This document shows positions 33,662-43,414 of a stretch of DNA of 64,000 nt, one piece after another. The notes beneath the pieces were generated by a model that worked only from the letters and a program-made list of their open reading frames with translations, ran no database searches and had not been told where the DNA came from. The stretch spans positions 62,001-126,000 of the forward strand of contig NZ_FRAB01000006.1 in assembly GCF_900142195.1 (NCBI RefSeq). Direction: 5' to 3'. Both the position numbers and the translations under genes were made by a program. Origin of the DNA: Paraburkholderia terricola. GTDB taxonomy: Bacteria; Pseudomonadota; Gammaproteobacteria; Burkholderiales; Burkholderiaceae. Each line of letters opens with the position of its first letter. Within the stretch, counting starts at the first letter, position 1.

Positions 33662-35122
33662 ATGCGTCTGATCCAAACAGCACTCACGTTCGATGACGTG
33701 CTCCTCGTCCCGGCCTACTCCGATGTTCTGCCGCGCGACACCAGCCTCAAGACCCGGCTGACCCGCAATATTTCCCTGAATATGCCGCTCGTGTCCGCCG
33801 CCATGGACACGGTCACCGAAGCACGCCTTGCGATCGCGATGGCGCAAATGGGTGGCGTGGGCATCATCCACAAGAATCTCACGCCGGCCGAGCAGGCGCG
33901 TGAAGTCGCCAAGGTCAAGCGCTTCGAATCGGGCGTCGTGCGTGATCCGATCACGGTGCCGCCGCAGATGAAAGTGCGCGACGTGATCGCGCTGTCGCGC
34001 CAGCATGGCATTTCCGGTTTCCCGGTGGTCGAGGGCGCGCAACTGGTCGGTATCGTCACGAACCGCGACTTGCGCTTCGAGGAGCGCCTGGACGAACCGG
34101 TGCGCAGCATCATGACGCCGCGCGAGCGCCTCGTCACCGTCAAGGAAGGCACGCCGCTCGCCGAAGCCAAGGCGCTGATGCACAGCCACCGCCTCGAGCG
34201 CGTGCTGGTCATCAACGAAGCGTTCGAACTGCGCGGCCTGATGACGGTGAAGGACATCACCAAGCAAACCGAACACCCGGACGCCTGTAAGGACGAACAC
34301 GGCAAGCTGCGCGCGGGCGCGGCGGTCGGCGTGGGCGAAGACAACGAGGAGCGCATCGCGCTGCTGGCGCAGGCGGGTGTCGACGTGATCGTCGTCGATA
34401 CGGCGCACGGCCACAGCAAGGGCGTGCTCGAGCGCGTCAAGTGGGTCAAGCAGAACTTCCCGCACGTCGAGGTGATCGGCGGCAACATCGCCACCGCGGC
34501 GGCGGCCAGGGCGCTGGTCGAATACGGCGCCGACGGCGTGAAGGTCGGTATCGGCCCCGGTTCGATCTGTACGACACGCATCGTGGCGGGCGTGGGCGTG
34601 CCGCAGGTCACGGCGATCGCCAACGTGTCGGAAGCGCTGAAGGGCACCGGCGTGCCGGTCATCGCCGACGGCGGCGTGCGCTTCTCGGGCGACGTCAGCA
34701 AGGCGCTAGCAGCGGGCGCGAACGCGGTGATGATGGGCAGCATGTTCGCCGGCACCGAAGAAGCGCCGGGCGACGTCTTCCTGTTCCAGGGCCGTCAGTA
34801 CAAGTCCTACCGCGGCATGGGCTCGGTCGGCGCGATGAAGGACGGCGCGGCGGACCGCTACTTCCAGGACAACTCCGCGAACATCGACAAGCTGGTGCCG
34901 GAAGGTATCGAGGGCCGCGTCGCCTACAAGGGTTCGGTCAACGCGATCCTGTTCCAGTTGATCGGCGGCGTGCGCGCCAGCATGGGCTACTGCGGTTGCC
35001 GCACCATCGCGGAGATGAACGAGAAGGCCGAGTTCGTGCAGATCACGGGCGCGGGCTTGCGCGAGTCGCATGTGCACGACGTGCAGATCACCAAGGAAGC
35101 GCCCAACTATCACGTGGACTAA
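33662..35122 (+). CDS. guaB: Inosine-5'-monophosphate dehydrogenase
   Basis: Oxidises IMP to XMP, the first committed step of GMP synthesis. The 486-residue product has the N-terminal [18 protein letters not shown], two CBS domains (about residues 95-210) and the catalytic loop [15 protein letters not shown] with Cys303. The flap ends with the [12 protein letters not shown] segment. The downstream membrane-protein gene begins six bases after the stop, and guaA follows, so the three may be partly co-transcribed. Confidence 0.98.
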   Translation: MRLIQTALTFDDVLLVPAYSDVLPRDTSLKTRLTRNISLNMPLVSAAMDTVTEARLAIAMAQMGGVGIIHKNLTPAEQAREVAKVKRFESGVVRDPITVPPQMKVRDVIALSRQHGISGFPVVEGAQLVGIVTNRDLRFEERLDEPVRSIMTPRERLVTVKEGTPLAEAKALMHSHRLERVLVINEAFELRGLMTVKDITKQTEHPDACKDEHGKLRAGAAVGVGEDNEERIALLAQAGVDVIVVDTAHGHSKGVLERVKWVKQNFPHVEVIGGNIATAAAARALVEYGADGVKVGIGPGSICTTRIVAGVGVPQVTAIANVSEALKGTGVPVIADGGVRFSGDVSKALAAGANAVMMGSMFAGTEEAPGDVFLFQGRQYKSYRGMGSVGAMKDGAADRYFQDNSANIDKLVPEGIEGRVAYKGSVNAILFQLIGGVRASMGYCGCRTIAEMNEKAEFVQITGAGLRESHVHDVQITKEAPNYHVD

Positions 35123-35128
35123 ACGCCA

Positions 35129-35896
35129 ATGAAGCCATTGCTGCGTGCTGTACTCATCCTCGATGCGTTGCTGTTGCTTGCGTTCGGCCTGCTGTTCGTG
35201 CTGACGCCCTGGACTTCGTTGTACAACGCGCTGCTTCTGGTGCAAACCCAGCCGGCTCTGGTCGGCCAGGGGTTTGGCGTGGCGCTGATCGGGCTCGGCT
35301 GGCTGGCCTTGCACGCGTCGATCGACGGGGCGCTCACTTCGAGTGTCGCGAGAGTCGTCGGGCACGTGAACTGGTTGACCGGCGTGCTGATGCTAGTCTG
35401 GCTGCTCGGTTTGCATACGCCGTCGCTGACCGGTTTCGGGCAGATCGTGGCGGTGCTGACGGGTGTGGTGCTGCTGGTGATCGGCCTGGGCGGCGTGCGT
35501 TTATCGAGCGCGGTGCGGCGGCGTGAAAAGGCGCGCTTGGCTGAAGCCGCCGCTGCCGAGCGCGCCGAGCGCCAAGCGGCGAAAGATGCCGCGAAAGACG
35601 CCGCCTACAAACGCGAACCCGGGAGCGGGGCCGCTCCCGTCACGGCGGGCTTTCCGGTCTACCGTGCGGAGCCGGTGATCGAGCCGGTCATGCCGGCTAC
35701 GCGGCCGGTGAGTCCGGCTACGGGTGCGCCGGTCGATCCAGCGGTCGACGAACCGGGTAGGCCTGCGGCCGAGCGTGCTGTACGCGCTGAACATGCAGCG
35801 AGGGCCGCCAGTTCCGAGGCTACGAGCGCACGCGACGAGGCCCGCAACGCCGCCGCCGACGCGCCGGGTGCGCCCCGCCCGCCGTTTCATGGCTGA
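35129..35896 (+). CDS. Membrane protein of unknown function with Ala/Glu-rich tail
   Basis: No family recognised. The 255-residue protein has four hydrophobic segments (about residues 5-28, 45-65, 75-95 and 103-125). A charged helix follows (RRREKARLAEAAAAERAERQ, residues 130-150), then a Pro/Val/Ala-rich disordered tail. Its position between guaB and guaA is typical of Burkholderia-type genomes, where such a small membrane protein is often found. The start is ATG six bases after guaB, so it is probably translated from the guaB message. The tail looks poorly conserved. Confidence 0.7.
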   Translation: MKPLLRAVLILDALLLLAFGLLFVLTPWTSLYNALLLVQTQPALVGQGFGVALIGLGWLALHASIDGALTSSVARVVGHVNWLTGVLMLVWLLGLHTPSLTGFGQIVAVLTGVVLLVIGLGGVRLSSAVRRREKARLAEAAAAERAERQAAKDAAKDAAYKREPGSGAAPVTAGFPVYRAEPVIEPVMPATRPVSPATGAPVDPAVDEPGRPAAERAVRAEHAARAASSEATSARDEARNAAADAPGAPRPPFHG

Positions 35897-36096
35897 GGCG
35901 CCGGACCGCCCCGTCCTTCGAAGCTACCGGATTCGTTCGCGCGTGCCGCAAATCACTGCCTGCGGCGCCGGCCACGCCAGCGCGCATCATCGTTACGTTT
36001 CATGCTCGACCGTTCCCACGTGGACCGCTTTGAATTCAACGCCGCGCCTCGTGCGCGGCATTCCGTATCCGTTCACTTTTGACTCCGTCCGCTGCC

Positions 36097-37680
36097 ATGC
36101 ATGACAAGATCCTGATTCTCGACTTCGGTTCGCAAGTCACCCAACTGATTGCACGTCGCGTTCGCGAAGCCAACGTGTACTCGGAAATTCATCCGTACGA
36201 CGTCGACGCGTCGTTCATTCGCGATTTCGCGCCGAAGGGCGTGATCCTGTCCGGCGGCCCGAGCTCGGTCACCGAAACGGACACGCCGCGCGTGCCGCAA
36301 GCGGTGTTCGAACTCGGCGTGCCGGTGCTCGGCATCTGCTACGGCATGCAGGCAATGGCCGAGCAACTGGGCGGCAAGGTCGACATCGGCCACCTGCGCG
36401 AGTTCGGCTATGCCGAAGTGCGCGCGCGCAACCATACGAGCCTGCTCGAGGGCATCAGCGACTTCACCACGCCGGAAGGTCACGGCATGCTGAAGGTGTG
36501 GATGAGCCACGGCGACAAGGTACTGGAAATGCCGCCGGGCTTCGCGCTGATGGCGTCGACGGAATCGTGCCCAATCGCGGCGATGGCCGACGAAAAGCGC
36601 CATTTCTACGGCTTGCAATGGCATCCGGAAGTCACGCACACCGTGCAGGGCCGCGCGATGCTCGAGCGCTTCGTGCTGCGGATTTGCGGCGCCAGGCCCG
36701 ATTGGGAAATGGGCCATTACATCGACGAAGCCGTCGCGAAGATTCGCGAGCAGGTCGGCAACGAACACGTGATCCTGGGGCTGTCGGGCGGCGTGGATTC
36801 GTCGGTGGCGGCGGCGCTGCTGCATCGCGCGATCGGCGATCAACTGACCTGCGTGTTCGTCGATCACGGCCTGTTGCGCCTGAACGAAGCGGAGCAGGTG
36901 ATGGCGACGTTCGCCGATCACCTCGGCGTGAAGGTGATTCACGTGGACGCCAGCGATGTGTTCCTGAGAAAGCTCGCCGGCGTGAGCGATCCGGAAGCGA
37001 AGCGCAAGATCATCGGCGCGGAGTTCGTCGAGGTGTTCCAGGCCGAGGCCGGCAGGCTCACCGACGCCAAGTGGCTGGCGCAAGGCACGATCTATCCGGA
37101 CGTGATCGAATCGGCCGGCAAGGGCAAGAAGGCGACGCAAACCATCAAGAGCCACCACAACGTGGGCGGCCTGCCTGAGACGCTGAATCTGAAGCTGCTG
37201 GAGCCGCTGCGCGAACTGTTCAAGGACGAAGTGCGCGAACTCGGCGTGAAGCTCGGTTTGCCGCCCGCGATGGTATATCGCCATCCGTTCCCGGGCCCGG
37301 GTCTGGGCGTGCGGATTCTCGGCGAAGTGAAGCGCGATTTTGCGGACCTGTTGCGTCGCGCGGACGCGATTTTCATCGAGACGCTGCGGACTTTCATCGA
37401 CAAGGAAACCGGCAAGTCCTGGTACGACCTGACGAGCCAGGCGTTCGCGGTGTTTCTGCCGGTGAAGAGTGTCGGTGTGATGGGCGACGGGCGGACTTAT
37501 GAGTACGTGGTGGCGCTGCGCGCGGTGCAAACGCTCGATTTCATGACCGCGCATTGGGCGCATCTGCCGCATGAGCTGCTGGGGCATGTGTCGAACCGGA
37601 TCATCAATGAAGTGCGCGGGATCAACCGGGTTGTTTATGACATTTCGGGGAAGCCGCCGGCGACGATCGAGTGGGAGTGA
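36097..37680 (+). CDS. guaA: GMP synthase (glutamine-hydrolysing)
   Basis: Converts XMP to GMP using glutamine and ATP. The 527-residue product has the class I glutamine amidotransferase domain with nucleophile Cys81 (GICYGMQAM) and His/Glu in QWHPEVTHT. The ATP-pyrophosphatase domain has the PP-loop LSGGVDSS (229-236), and the C-terminal dimerisation domain ends PATIEWE. ATG 36097 ([13 protein letters not shown]) was chosen over a TTG six codons upstream. The 3' end of guaA is a known integration site for genomic islands in several bacteria; accessory DNA follows here, though no integrase is seen. Confidence 0.98.
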   Translation: MHDKILILDFGSQVTQLIARRVREANVYSEIHPYDVDASFIRDFAPKGVILSGGPSSVTETDTPRVPQAVFELGVPVLGICYGMQAMAEQLGGKVDIGHLREFGYAEVRARNHTSLLEGISDFTTPEGHGMLKVWMSHGDKVLEMPPGFALMASTESCPIAAMADEKRHFYGLQWHPEVTHTVQGRAMLERFVLRICGARPDWEMGHYIDEAVAKIREQVGNEHVILGLSGGVDSSVAAALLHRAIGDQLTCVFVDHGLLRLNEAEQVMATFADHLGVKVIHVDASDVFLRKLAGVSDPEAKRKIIGAEFVEVFQAEAGRLTDAKWLAQGTIYPDVIESAGKGKKATQTIKSHHNVGGLPETLNLKLLEPLRELFKDEVRELGVKLGLPPAMVYRHPFPGPGLGVRILGEVKRDFADLLRRADAIFIETLRTFIDKETGKSWYDLTSQAFAVFLPVKSVGVMGDGRTYEYVVALRAVQTLDFMTAHWAHLPHELLGHVSNRIINEVRGINRVVYDISGKPPATIEWE

Positions 37681-38176
37681 ATTGACGTCTTTCTAGGACT
37701 ATCGCCATGCGCAGCGGTGAGCCCGCGTCGGCACACCCATCGCACCAACTGGGTCGTCATCGCCCACCGCATCGCAACAACAGAGACATCCATGCACGGC
37801 GCATGGAGAGTTGCCCGGGACGCGATGCGTTGAAAGCAGGTCGCGCAAGCCATGGCGGCTGGCGACCGTCACCCGGGCGCCGGCCATAAAGAGACGGTCA
37901 GCGATGCGCTTCGAACGGCTCCTCGCTGGCAACTGCCGCCATACTCCTTGTCGTCTTGCTATTAGGCGAGCCATCAAAATCCGGATTATCGGGTTGCATC
38001 ATTGGACGTCTTGTCAGATGTAACCTGACGCATATACTTGCAATTGCCTGAGGGTAATCCGCTGCGCGGTGTGCGTGTCTCTGTACGACCGTATGGTGCC
38101 GTGTCCGGGGCGGCCGTTCACGCGTCAATCGCTCGGCGACGCGAAAAACCACAGCAATATTGCCGGAGACGGGCAC
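37681..38176. other. 496-base gap downstream of guaA with no recognised gene
   Basis: Several short open frames exist on both strands (for example minus 37699-37977), but none has a family motif, a plausible ribosome-binding site or convincing coding character. I saw no tRNA and no copy of the guaA 3' end. A GGAG box at 38164-38168 serves the next gene. Confidence 0.5.
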
Positions 38177-39580
38177 ATGAGTACGACTTTCTCATTCGAA
38201 GAGCCGCCCCGCATCATCGGGACCGTGACCAAGGTCTACTCGGGTTTGCTCGTCATTGGTTTTGCGCTCGTTCCGGCCTTCCTGATCGCTTATCTGGCGT
38301 TCTTTCAAGACCCGGGCCTGAAGTTCGAAAGCCACGCGTTCCACGAAATCGCGATCGCAGCGGCGACGCTCGAGGGGCTGTTTGTCACCTATGTGACATG
38401 GCGTTGTTATCTGTCGTCGGGTGAACCACTGTTGCGGTGGCTGACGTTAGGCTTTATGGGCTTCGTGCTGGTCTATGCGCTACACGGCGCGTTCACCGGC
38501 ATGGCTCACCATCATATCTGGCTATTCCTGCTCTACGGACCGGCATCGCGCCTGGTGATGTCGGTGCTGCTGCTGGTCGGGCTTCTCTCGTATCACCGCC
38601 CGCCGGACGCGGTCGAGCGGCGCTCAAAGCCACGCCCGTGGCTGGCGTGGGTCGCCGTGTTCGTCCTGATCGACCTGCTCGTCGGACTCATTGCGACCTC
38701 GCCCATTGCGGGCAGCCTCGCCGTGCGGCTCTCGATGGAGGGCGGGGCGCTCGTCTTCTCGACACTGAACGTCATGGCGCTGATGCTGCGTCGCATTCGC
38801 TCGCCGCTAATGGTGATCTACGGCATCTCGATCACCTCCTTCGCGCTTGCGTCGCTCGCGTTCATTCTCGGCAAGCCCTGGAATCACATGTGGTGGCTCG
38901 CGCACGCGATCTTCGCCGCTGGATTTTTCCTGCTGAGTTACGGCGTCGTTCAGGCGTTTCGCACAACGCGGGCCTTTTCGACGATCTACACCCAGGAAGA
39001 ACTGATGGCTCGCCTCGCCGAGGCGATGGCACGCACGGAAAACGCGCTGCAGGAGCTCCAACGCACCAATCACAAGCTCGAGCAACTCGCCGCGACCGAT
39101 CCGCTGACGGGTGCCGCGAACCGGCGCGAGTTTATTCAACAGGTAGAGGCGGAAATCGCACGAGCCAGGCGAGGCGGTGCGCCGTTCTCACTGCTGGCGC
39201 TGGATCTCGACCACTTCAAATTGATCAACGACAACTACGGCCATCAGGTGGGGGACGAGGTGTTGCAGCGATTCGTGCAGAAATGCCTGAAGGCCATTCG
39301 CCCCTATGACGGCGTGGCGCGTGTCGGTGGCGAAGAGTTTATGGTGCTGCTGCCCAGAGCCGCGCTAGACGTGGCACGTTCGATCGCGGAGCGCGTCCGG
39401 GGTGCCGTGGCTACCGAGGAGTTCCATACTGGAACGGGCCGGGCCGTCGCCGTTACCGTCAGTGTTGGCATCTCCGAGTTCGGCCGCGACGGCGACACCA
39501 TCGACACTCTCTTGCGAGTCGCCGACGAGCGACTCTATCAGGCCAAGCACGCTGGCCGCAACCGCGTGGTGGCACGATAG
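38177..39580 (+). CDS. Membrane-bound diguanylate cyclase (GGEEF)
   Basis: Predicted to make cyclic di-GMP from two GTP, influencing biofilm and motility. The 467-residue protein has a membrane sensor region of seven or eight helices (about residues 18-265) that I could not assign to a named MASE family. A coiled-coil linker follows (ALQELQRTNHKLEQLAA), then a C-terminal GGDEF domain starting DPLTGAANRREF. The active-site loop is GGEEF at 384-388, a functional variant. An RPYD inhibition site lies exactly five residues upstream (375-378), so product inhibition is expected. ATG 38177 has GGAG eight bases upstream; an open frame extends 36 codons further back. Confidence 0.93.
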   Translation: MSTTFSFEEPPRIIGTVTKVYSGLLVIGFALVPAFLIAYLAFFQDPGLKFESHAFHEIAIAAATLEGLFVTYVTWRCYLSSGEPLLRWLTLGFMGFVLVYALHGAFTGMAHHHIWLFLLYGPASRLVMSVLLLVGLLSYHRPPDAVERRSKPRPWLAWVAVFVLIDLLVGLIATSPIAGSLAVRLSMEGGALVFSTLNVMALMLRRIRSPLMVIYGISITSFALASLAFILGKPWNHMWWLAHAIFAAGFFLLSYGVVQAFRTTRAFSTIYTQEELMARLAEAMARTENALQELQRTNHKLEQLAATDPLTGAANRREFIQQVEAEIARARRGGAPFSLLALDLDHFKLINDNYGHQVGDEVLQRFVQKCLKAIRPYDGVARVGGEEFMVLLPRAALDVARSIAERVRGAVATEEFHTGTGRAVAVTVSVGISEFGRDGDTIDTLLRVADERLYQAKHAGRNRVVAR

Positions 39581-40849
39581 CAGCGGTTGGCTATCCATCG
39601 CTGTAGCAGCTTGCAATCGACGGCGGCCATGCCCGTAATCAGCGCAGTTATCGGCTCAGAATAGCTGCAGCTGAGATGGTCCCCGCTTGAAGGGCCGGTG
39701 TCCGCGCGCAGCCGACGTCGGACCGTCCGGATGAAAGCGGGAGTCGACGACCGCTCCTGGCCGGTTATCGCCGGATGGTCCCGCGGGCCGGGGACTGCGA
39801 ACAGTCGGCATGAGATGCTATGACGAGGTTTTTGTGTGCTACAGCACCGGCGATAGCTCACGGACGAATGGTAGGCGCAAGGCCCGTCAGATATGGGCTG
39901 CTACCGCTTCGCAAAGACCTGGCAAAGTGACGTTGAACGGCTCAGTACGGACCAGGTTGGCGTCACCTGCAGAACGCGTGCGGCGGCTGCACAGCATAGC
40001 TTGTGACGGGTTCCTCCCGGTGGTGATGTCATTCTCCCGCCGCTTCTCCCGCTGCTGTCGCGCTTCTTTCCCAGCAGCGGGATACAGCAAATTACTTACC
40101 AGCTGTAACCGACGCCAGCGCCTGCTCCAACCGAGCCGTGACCCGAAACAGCGGTCGTGATCGAGCCTTTGAGCATCCCAGATTCCGGTCTAGCTGACTT
40201 AGGGCAATACTCGTCCTTGATGAGATCCGGCAAGGCGGCTTCGAAGCCATCGTCCTTGACACATCGGTGTTCGACGCACAGCAGCTTCGCCTTGAAACCG
40301 ATCCGTCCGGCGGGTCGCGCAGTTCCACGACGGCGCGATTCGGGTGCGGTCCCTTCCCACAGGCTCTTGTCGACCACGAAGAGCATCCGTCCTTCTGCCA
40401 TTGACTGTTGTCGCAGGGACAACACCGTGGGTTCCCTCGCAGGGCTACCGCCGCAAGACGGCCGCTCTTACGCTTCGTTCCACGGTGACGGCACATGCTG
40501 TCTGATCCAGGCCGTCAAACGATGCGCCCGCGATTCCAGTGCTGCCCCGGATTGCCGGGTGGGCGCGAGATCGAACGGGTCGACGTGTAGACGGCGATCT
40601 GCGCCTGGCGTGTCCGTTTGCTACGTGTCCGGCAAACACGGCGGCAGTCCGCAATTACCCATCGAAGATTTCCCCTGGCCAACCATCGCCAGGCGACGGC
40701 CGGCGGGGGACGCCGTCCATTCTTCGACAAGTCGTTCCCCGATGCGCTTGCGCAAAGGCATCGGTATGCCGGAAGTCATCGTTCGCGAAGATCGTTGCTG
40801 TTTTGTAGGTCCCGAACTCGTTTTCATCACGCAACTGGAGAAACATCTC
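39581..40849. other. 1.27-kb stretch of apparently decayed DNA
   Basis: No intact gene is recognised between the diguanylate cyclase and the Cif-like hydrolase. Base composition is less strongly GC-biased at third positions in every frame than in neighbouring genes. The only part with coding character is a minus-strand frame at 40096-40425, listed separately. The open frame that continues into the hydrolase gene from 40157 shows no protein-like features before its signal peptide. Confidence 0.5.
40096..40425 (-). pseudogene. Possible remnant of a small secreted/envelope protein gene
   Basis: A 109-codon frame. Its last 60 residues look protein-like: [20 protein letters not shown], then a Cys-Pro turn and the glycine-rich end SVGAGAGVGYSW. 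I do not recognise the family. There is no clear start, ribosome-binding site or signal peptide, and the first 40 residues look like random translation. It may be the 3' part of a decayed gene, or nothing. Confidence 0.25.
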
Positions 40850-41800
40850 GTGTTAAAGAAATTATTTTCAACCGTTGTCTTCTCGGCGGCGGCTTTGCTC
40901 TCGGCGCCGACGTTCGCTGCGGACGAATTCCCCGTTCCGGCGGGATTTGCCAGCGACTATCAGACGGTCGATGGCGTTCGCCTGCACTACGTCAAAGGCG
41001 GCAGCGGGCCACTGGTGTATCTGGTGCATGGTTTCGGCCAGTCGTGGTACGAGTGGCATCAGTTGATGCCGGTGCTTGCGAAGGACCACACCGTGGTGGC
41101 GGTCGATTTGCCGGGCTTGGGGCAGTCCGGCGTTCCGGCCTCGTATCGCGCCACCGACGTTGCTCCGTTGCTTTATCAATTGGCGGAGAAATTCAGCGGT
41201 GGCCGGAAGTTCGATCTGGTGGCGCACGACATTGGCATCTGGAATACGTATCCCATGCTGGTTCGGCATCAGGACAACATTCGGCGTGCCGTCTACATGG
41301 AGGCTCCAATTCCCGATGACAGCATCTATAGTTTCCCCGCCTTTACGTCCAAAGGTGAATCGCCGGTCTGGCACTTCAGTTTCTTTGATGCCGATGGCCA
41401 GCTTGCGGAAACGCTGATCACCGGCAAGGAACGCTTTTTCCTGGAGTACTTCGTCAAGGTGCATGCCGCCAACAAGGCGGTGTTCACGCCGCAGCTTCTG
41501 GACCTGTACGGCAAGTCATATGCGAAACCGCAGAGTTTGCATGCCGCGTTCGAGTACTTCCGCGTGCTGAATCAGGACGTACTCGATAACAAGCAGCTCT
41601 CCAGGCAGAAAATAGAGATTCCGATGCTGGCGATTGGCGGCGGCGGAAACGGTGGAATGGGCGAATACGAGAACCAGACGGTCAGCCGCTATGCGGACCA
41701 TGTCACCGGCAAAGTGCTTCCCGATTGCGGCCATTGGTTGCCGGAGGAATGCGCAGGCCCGTTGAACCAGGCTGTAGTGGATTTCCTGAACACGCCTTGA
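40850..41800 (+). CDS. Cif-like secreted epoxide hydrolase (alpha/beta hydrolase)
   Basis: Strongly resembles Pseudomonas aeruginosa Cif, the secreted epoxide hydrolase that lowers host CFTR. The 316-residue precursor has a signal peptide ending TFAA (about residue 24). The nucleophile is Asp127 in [12 protein letters not shown], Glu151 is in VYMEAPIPD, and the [15 protein letters not shown] oxyanion region and the C-terminal CGHWLPEEC with catalytic His are present. His175 (VWHFSFF) matches the ring-opening His of Cif, but the partner Tyr is replaced by Phe237 (FEYFRVL). The start is GTG 40850, with GGAG nine bases upstream; the longer open frame lacks signal-peptide logic. No TetR (CifR-like) regulator is adjacent. 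The Cif comparison is from memory. Confidence 0.88.
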   Translation: MLKKLFSTVVFSAAALLSAPTFAADEFPVPAGFASDYQTVDGVRLHYVKGGSGPLVYLVHGFGQSWYEWHQLMPVLAKDHTVVAVDLPGLGQSGVPASYRATDVAPLLYQLAEKFSGGRKFDLVAHDIGIWNTYPMLVRHQDNIRRAVYMEAPIPDDSIYSFPAFTSKGESPVWHFSFFDADGQLAETLITGKERFFLEYFVKVHAANKAVFTPQLLDLYGKSYAKPQSLHAAFEYFRVLNQDVLDNKQLSRQKIEIPMLAIGGGGNGGMGEYENQTVSRYADHVTGKVLPDCGHWLPEECAGPLNQAVVDFLNTP

Positions 41801-41804
41801 ACGG

Positions 41805-42317
41805 CTATCCGCCTAGGCAAAGCAGGAGCGAGACAATGGCGTTTCGACACCACCGCGTTTTCTGGCTGTAGTCGAAGCACTCCATTCGGACCCGTGAAGA
41901 CAGTGAAAAGACCCACGCGAGGCTCCGCAATGATTGCGCTGCCTGGTTCATCGCAGGACCAGGTGTTGGTCGACGTTGCCGGCTCCTCGTAGCGGTTGCG
42001 CGGTGGGACGAAACCTTGACGCCAACGGCCCCAGCATGGAGTTGCTCGGCGCCCAGCGCCTCCTGAGGCAGCCACATCCCCGCAGACCGCACTGCTTCTA
42101 GTTCTGCAGCCAGTTCGGCGCCGAGCCAGGCAGCCGCCAGTCCTGCTACATAGGTTGCACACTCGGTCTCGACCTCCGCGCCTTCCTCACGCCGCTCTAA
42201 TAGCAGGGCGAACACCGCGTTCAGGTCGTACACGCTCGGCCACACCGGCGGGTATAGCGCATTGGCGGGATGAGGCGCCTTCGCCCATCGCAATGGCGGC
42301 TCCTCAAACGAAACCAT
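41805..42317 (-). CDS. Hypothetical protein, possibly a decayed gene
   Basis: A 170-codon frame beginning 13 bases before the end of the AraC-type gene on the same strand. The first 110 residues have coding-like codon use and a regular composition (SVYDLNAVFALLLERREEGA, AAAWLGAELAAELEAVRSAG). The rest (SRQRRPTPGP onward) looks like read-through of noncoding DNA. No family recognised and no good ribosome-binding site. It may be a truncated remnant of a longer gene. Confidence 0.35.
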   Translation of the reverse strand: MVSFEEPPLRWAKAPHPANALYPPVWPSVYDLNAVFALLLERREEGAEVETECATYVAGLAAAWLGAELAAELEAVRSAGMWLPQEALGAEQLHAGAVGVKVSSHRATATRSRQRRPTPGPAMNQAAQSLRSLAWVFSLSSRVRMECFDYSQKTRWCRNAIVSLLLCLGG

Positions 42318-43284
42318 CGTCGAATGCCCCGGTTCTCGAGGAACGGGCGCGCCACTTCGCTGGCGTCATGCCTACCTGCCGTTTGAACACCCGCTGAAAC
42401 GCGGCTTCCGATTGATATCCCACCGCTTCGCCAATCTCGGCGACAGACATCCCCGTTTGCGCCAGTTTGCGTCCAGCGAGCGCCATGCGAATTTCGGTGA
42501 GCACGTCGCTCGCCGAGCGGTTGATGGCTTCTTCGAAGTGGCGTGCGAACGTGGCGCGCGACATGTGACAGAGTTCAGCCAGCTTCGGCAAAGTCCACGG
42601 CTTCCCGGGTTCGTCGAACATCGCGGCGAGAGCCGGTTGCAGGCGCTGACGCTGCGCAAGCGCAAGCAGGCCGCGCGGCGCTTGATCGGTATCGGAAGCG
42701 CAGCGCAGGGTCAGCGCAAACAGCGCGCCCGAAAGCTGATTCACGACCGTCGCGCTGCCCGGGCGTTGCTCGAACGCTTCCTCGCGCATCAATTCAATGA
42801 GTCGGGCAAGCCGGGTTGCTGCAAACGCGGCGTCGCGCGCCTGTCCGTCGCCCTCGCTCACGCTGCTCACCAGCAAACGTCCCGGCAGATGGTCGCGCAG
42901 CAGTTGCTGCGGCACGGCCGGCAGCACGAAGCGCCCGCACAACACATCGGCGCCCTCGCGTGCGTTGCCGTTCGTGGCAATGGTCAATCCGTCCTTGTGC
43001 CGCTCGCGTGCCGCCCGGGGGGGCTTGCCGCTGCCGTCGTGCAAGCTGTGAGCGCTGCCGGAGGGAAACAGCACGATATCGCCGGCTTTCATGCGAAGCG
43101 CCGGTTCGCTGTTCTCTCCTGTGTCGCTTTCGACGACAGCCTCGCCGCGCAACAGCACGTGATAGGGGAATTCCCACTCGTTCGACTCGGGATGGTCGAT
43201 GCGCCACGGCGAGCCGAAGTGGCACCGCACATCCAGCCGTCCGGTGACCGGCATCAGCGAAAGCAGTCGGTCCAGCAGTTCCAT
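42304..43284 (-). CDS. AraC-family transcriptional regulator with cupin domain
   Basis: Predicted transcriptional activator. The 326-residue protein has an N-terminal cupin-type domain (about residues 5-170, including FPYHVLLRGEAVVES and MKAGDIVLFPSGSAHSLHD). Two helix-turn-helix motifs lie at the C-terminus (LAELCHMSRATFARHFEE and VAEIGEAVGYQSEAAFQRVF). The start MELLDRLLSLM was chosen since this subfamily begins that way; a TTG 34 codons upstream is also in frame. It is divergent from the AhpD-like gene 131 bases away, which is its likely target. Confidence 0.9.
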   Translation of the reverse strand: MELLDRLLSLMPVTGRLDVRCHFGSPWRIDHPESNEWEFPYHVLLRGEAVVESDTGENSEPALRMKAGDIVLFPSGSAHSLHDGSGKPPRAARERHKDGLTIATNGNAREGADVLCGRFVLPAVPQQLLRDHLPGRLLVSSVSEGDGQARDAAFAATRLARLIELMREEAFEQRPGSATVVNQLSGALFALTLRCASDTDQAPRGLLALAQRQRLQPALAAMFDEPGKPWTLPKLAELCHMSRATFARHFEEAINRSASDVLTEIRMALAGRKLAQTGMSVAEIGEAVGYQSEAAFQRVFKRQVGMTPAKWRARSSRTGAFDDGFV

Positions 43285-43414
43285 ATGAGACGTTTGAGCA
43301 TGAAGTTGCGGAAGTATGGCATTAAAGAACTCGCCGCAGATCCCTACACTGACTCCCGTGCCATACGACATGGCTAAGCAGTTCAACCCTCAACCCTGAA
43401 GGAAGGAGTCGATC

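Noticed and set aside
37640-37720. Attachment site duplication at the guaA 3' end
   Set aside because: No second copy of the guaA terminal bases and no integrase gene were found by eye in the window.
37699-37977. Minus-strand 92-codon frame behind guaA
   Set aside because: Cys/Arg/His-rich random-looking translation, no ribosome-binding site or family match.
40157-40849. Long N-terminal extension of the Cif-like protein
   Set aside because: A GTG with a good ribosome-binding site is followed immediately by a signal peptide, which must be N-terminal; the upstream part has no protein-like character.
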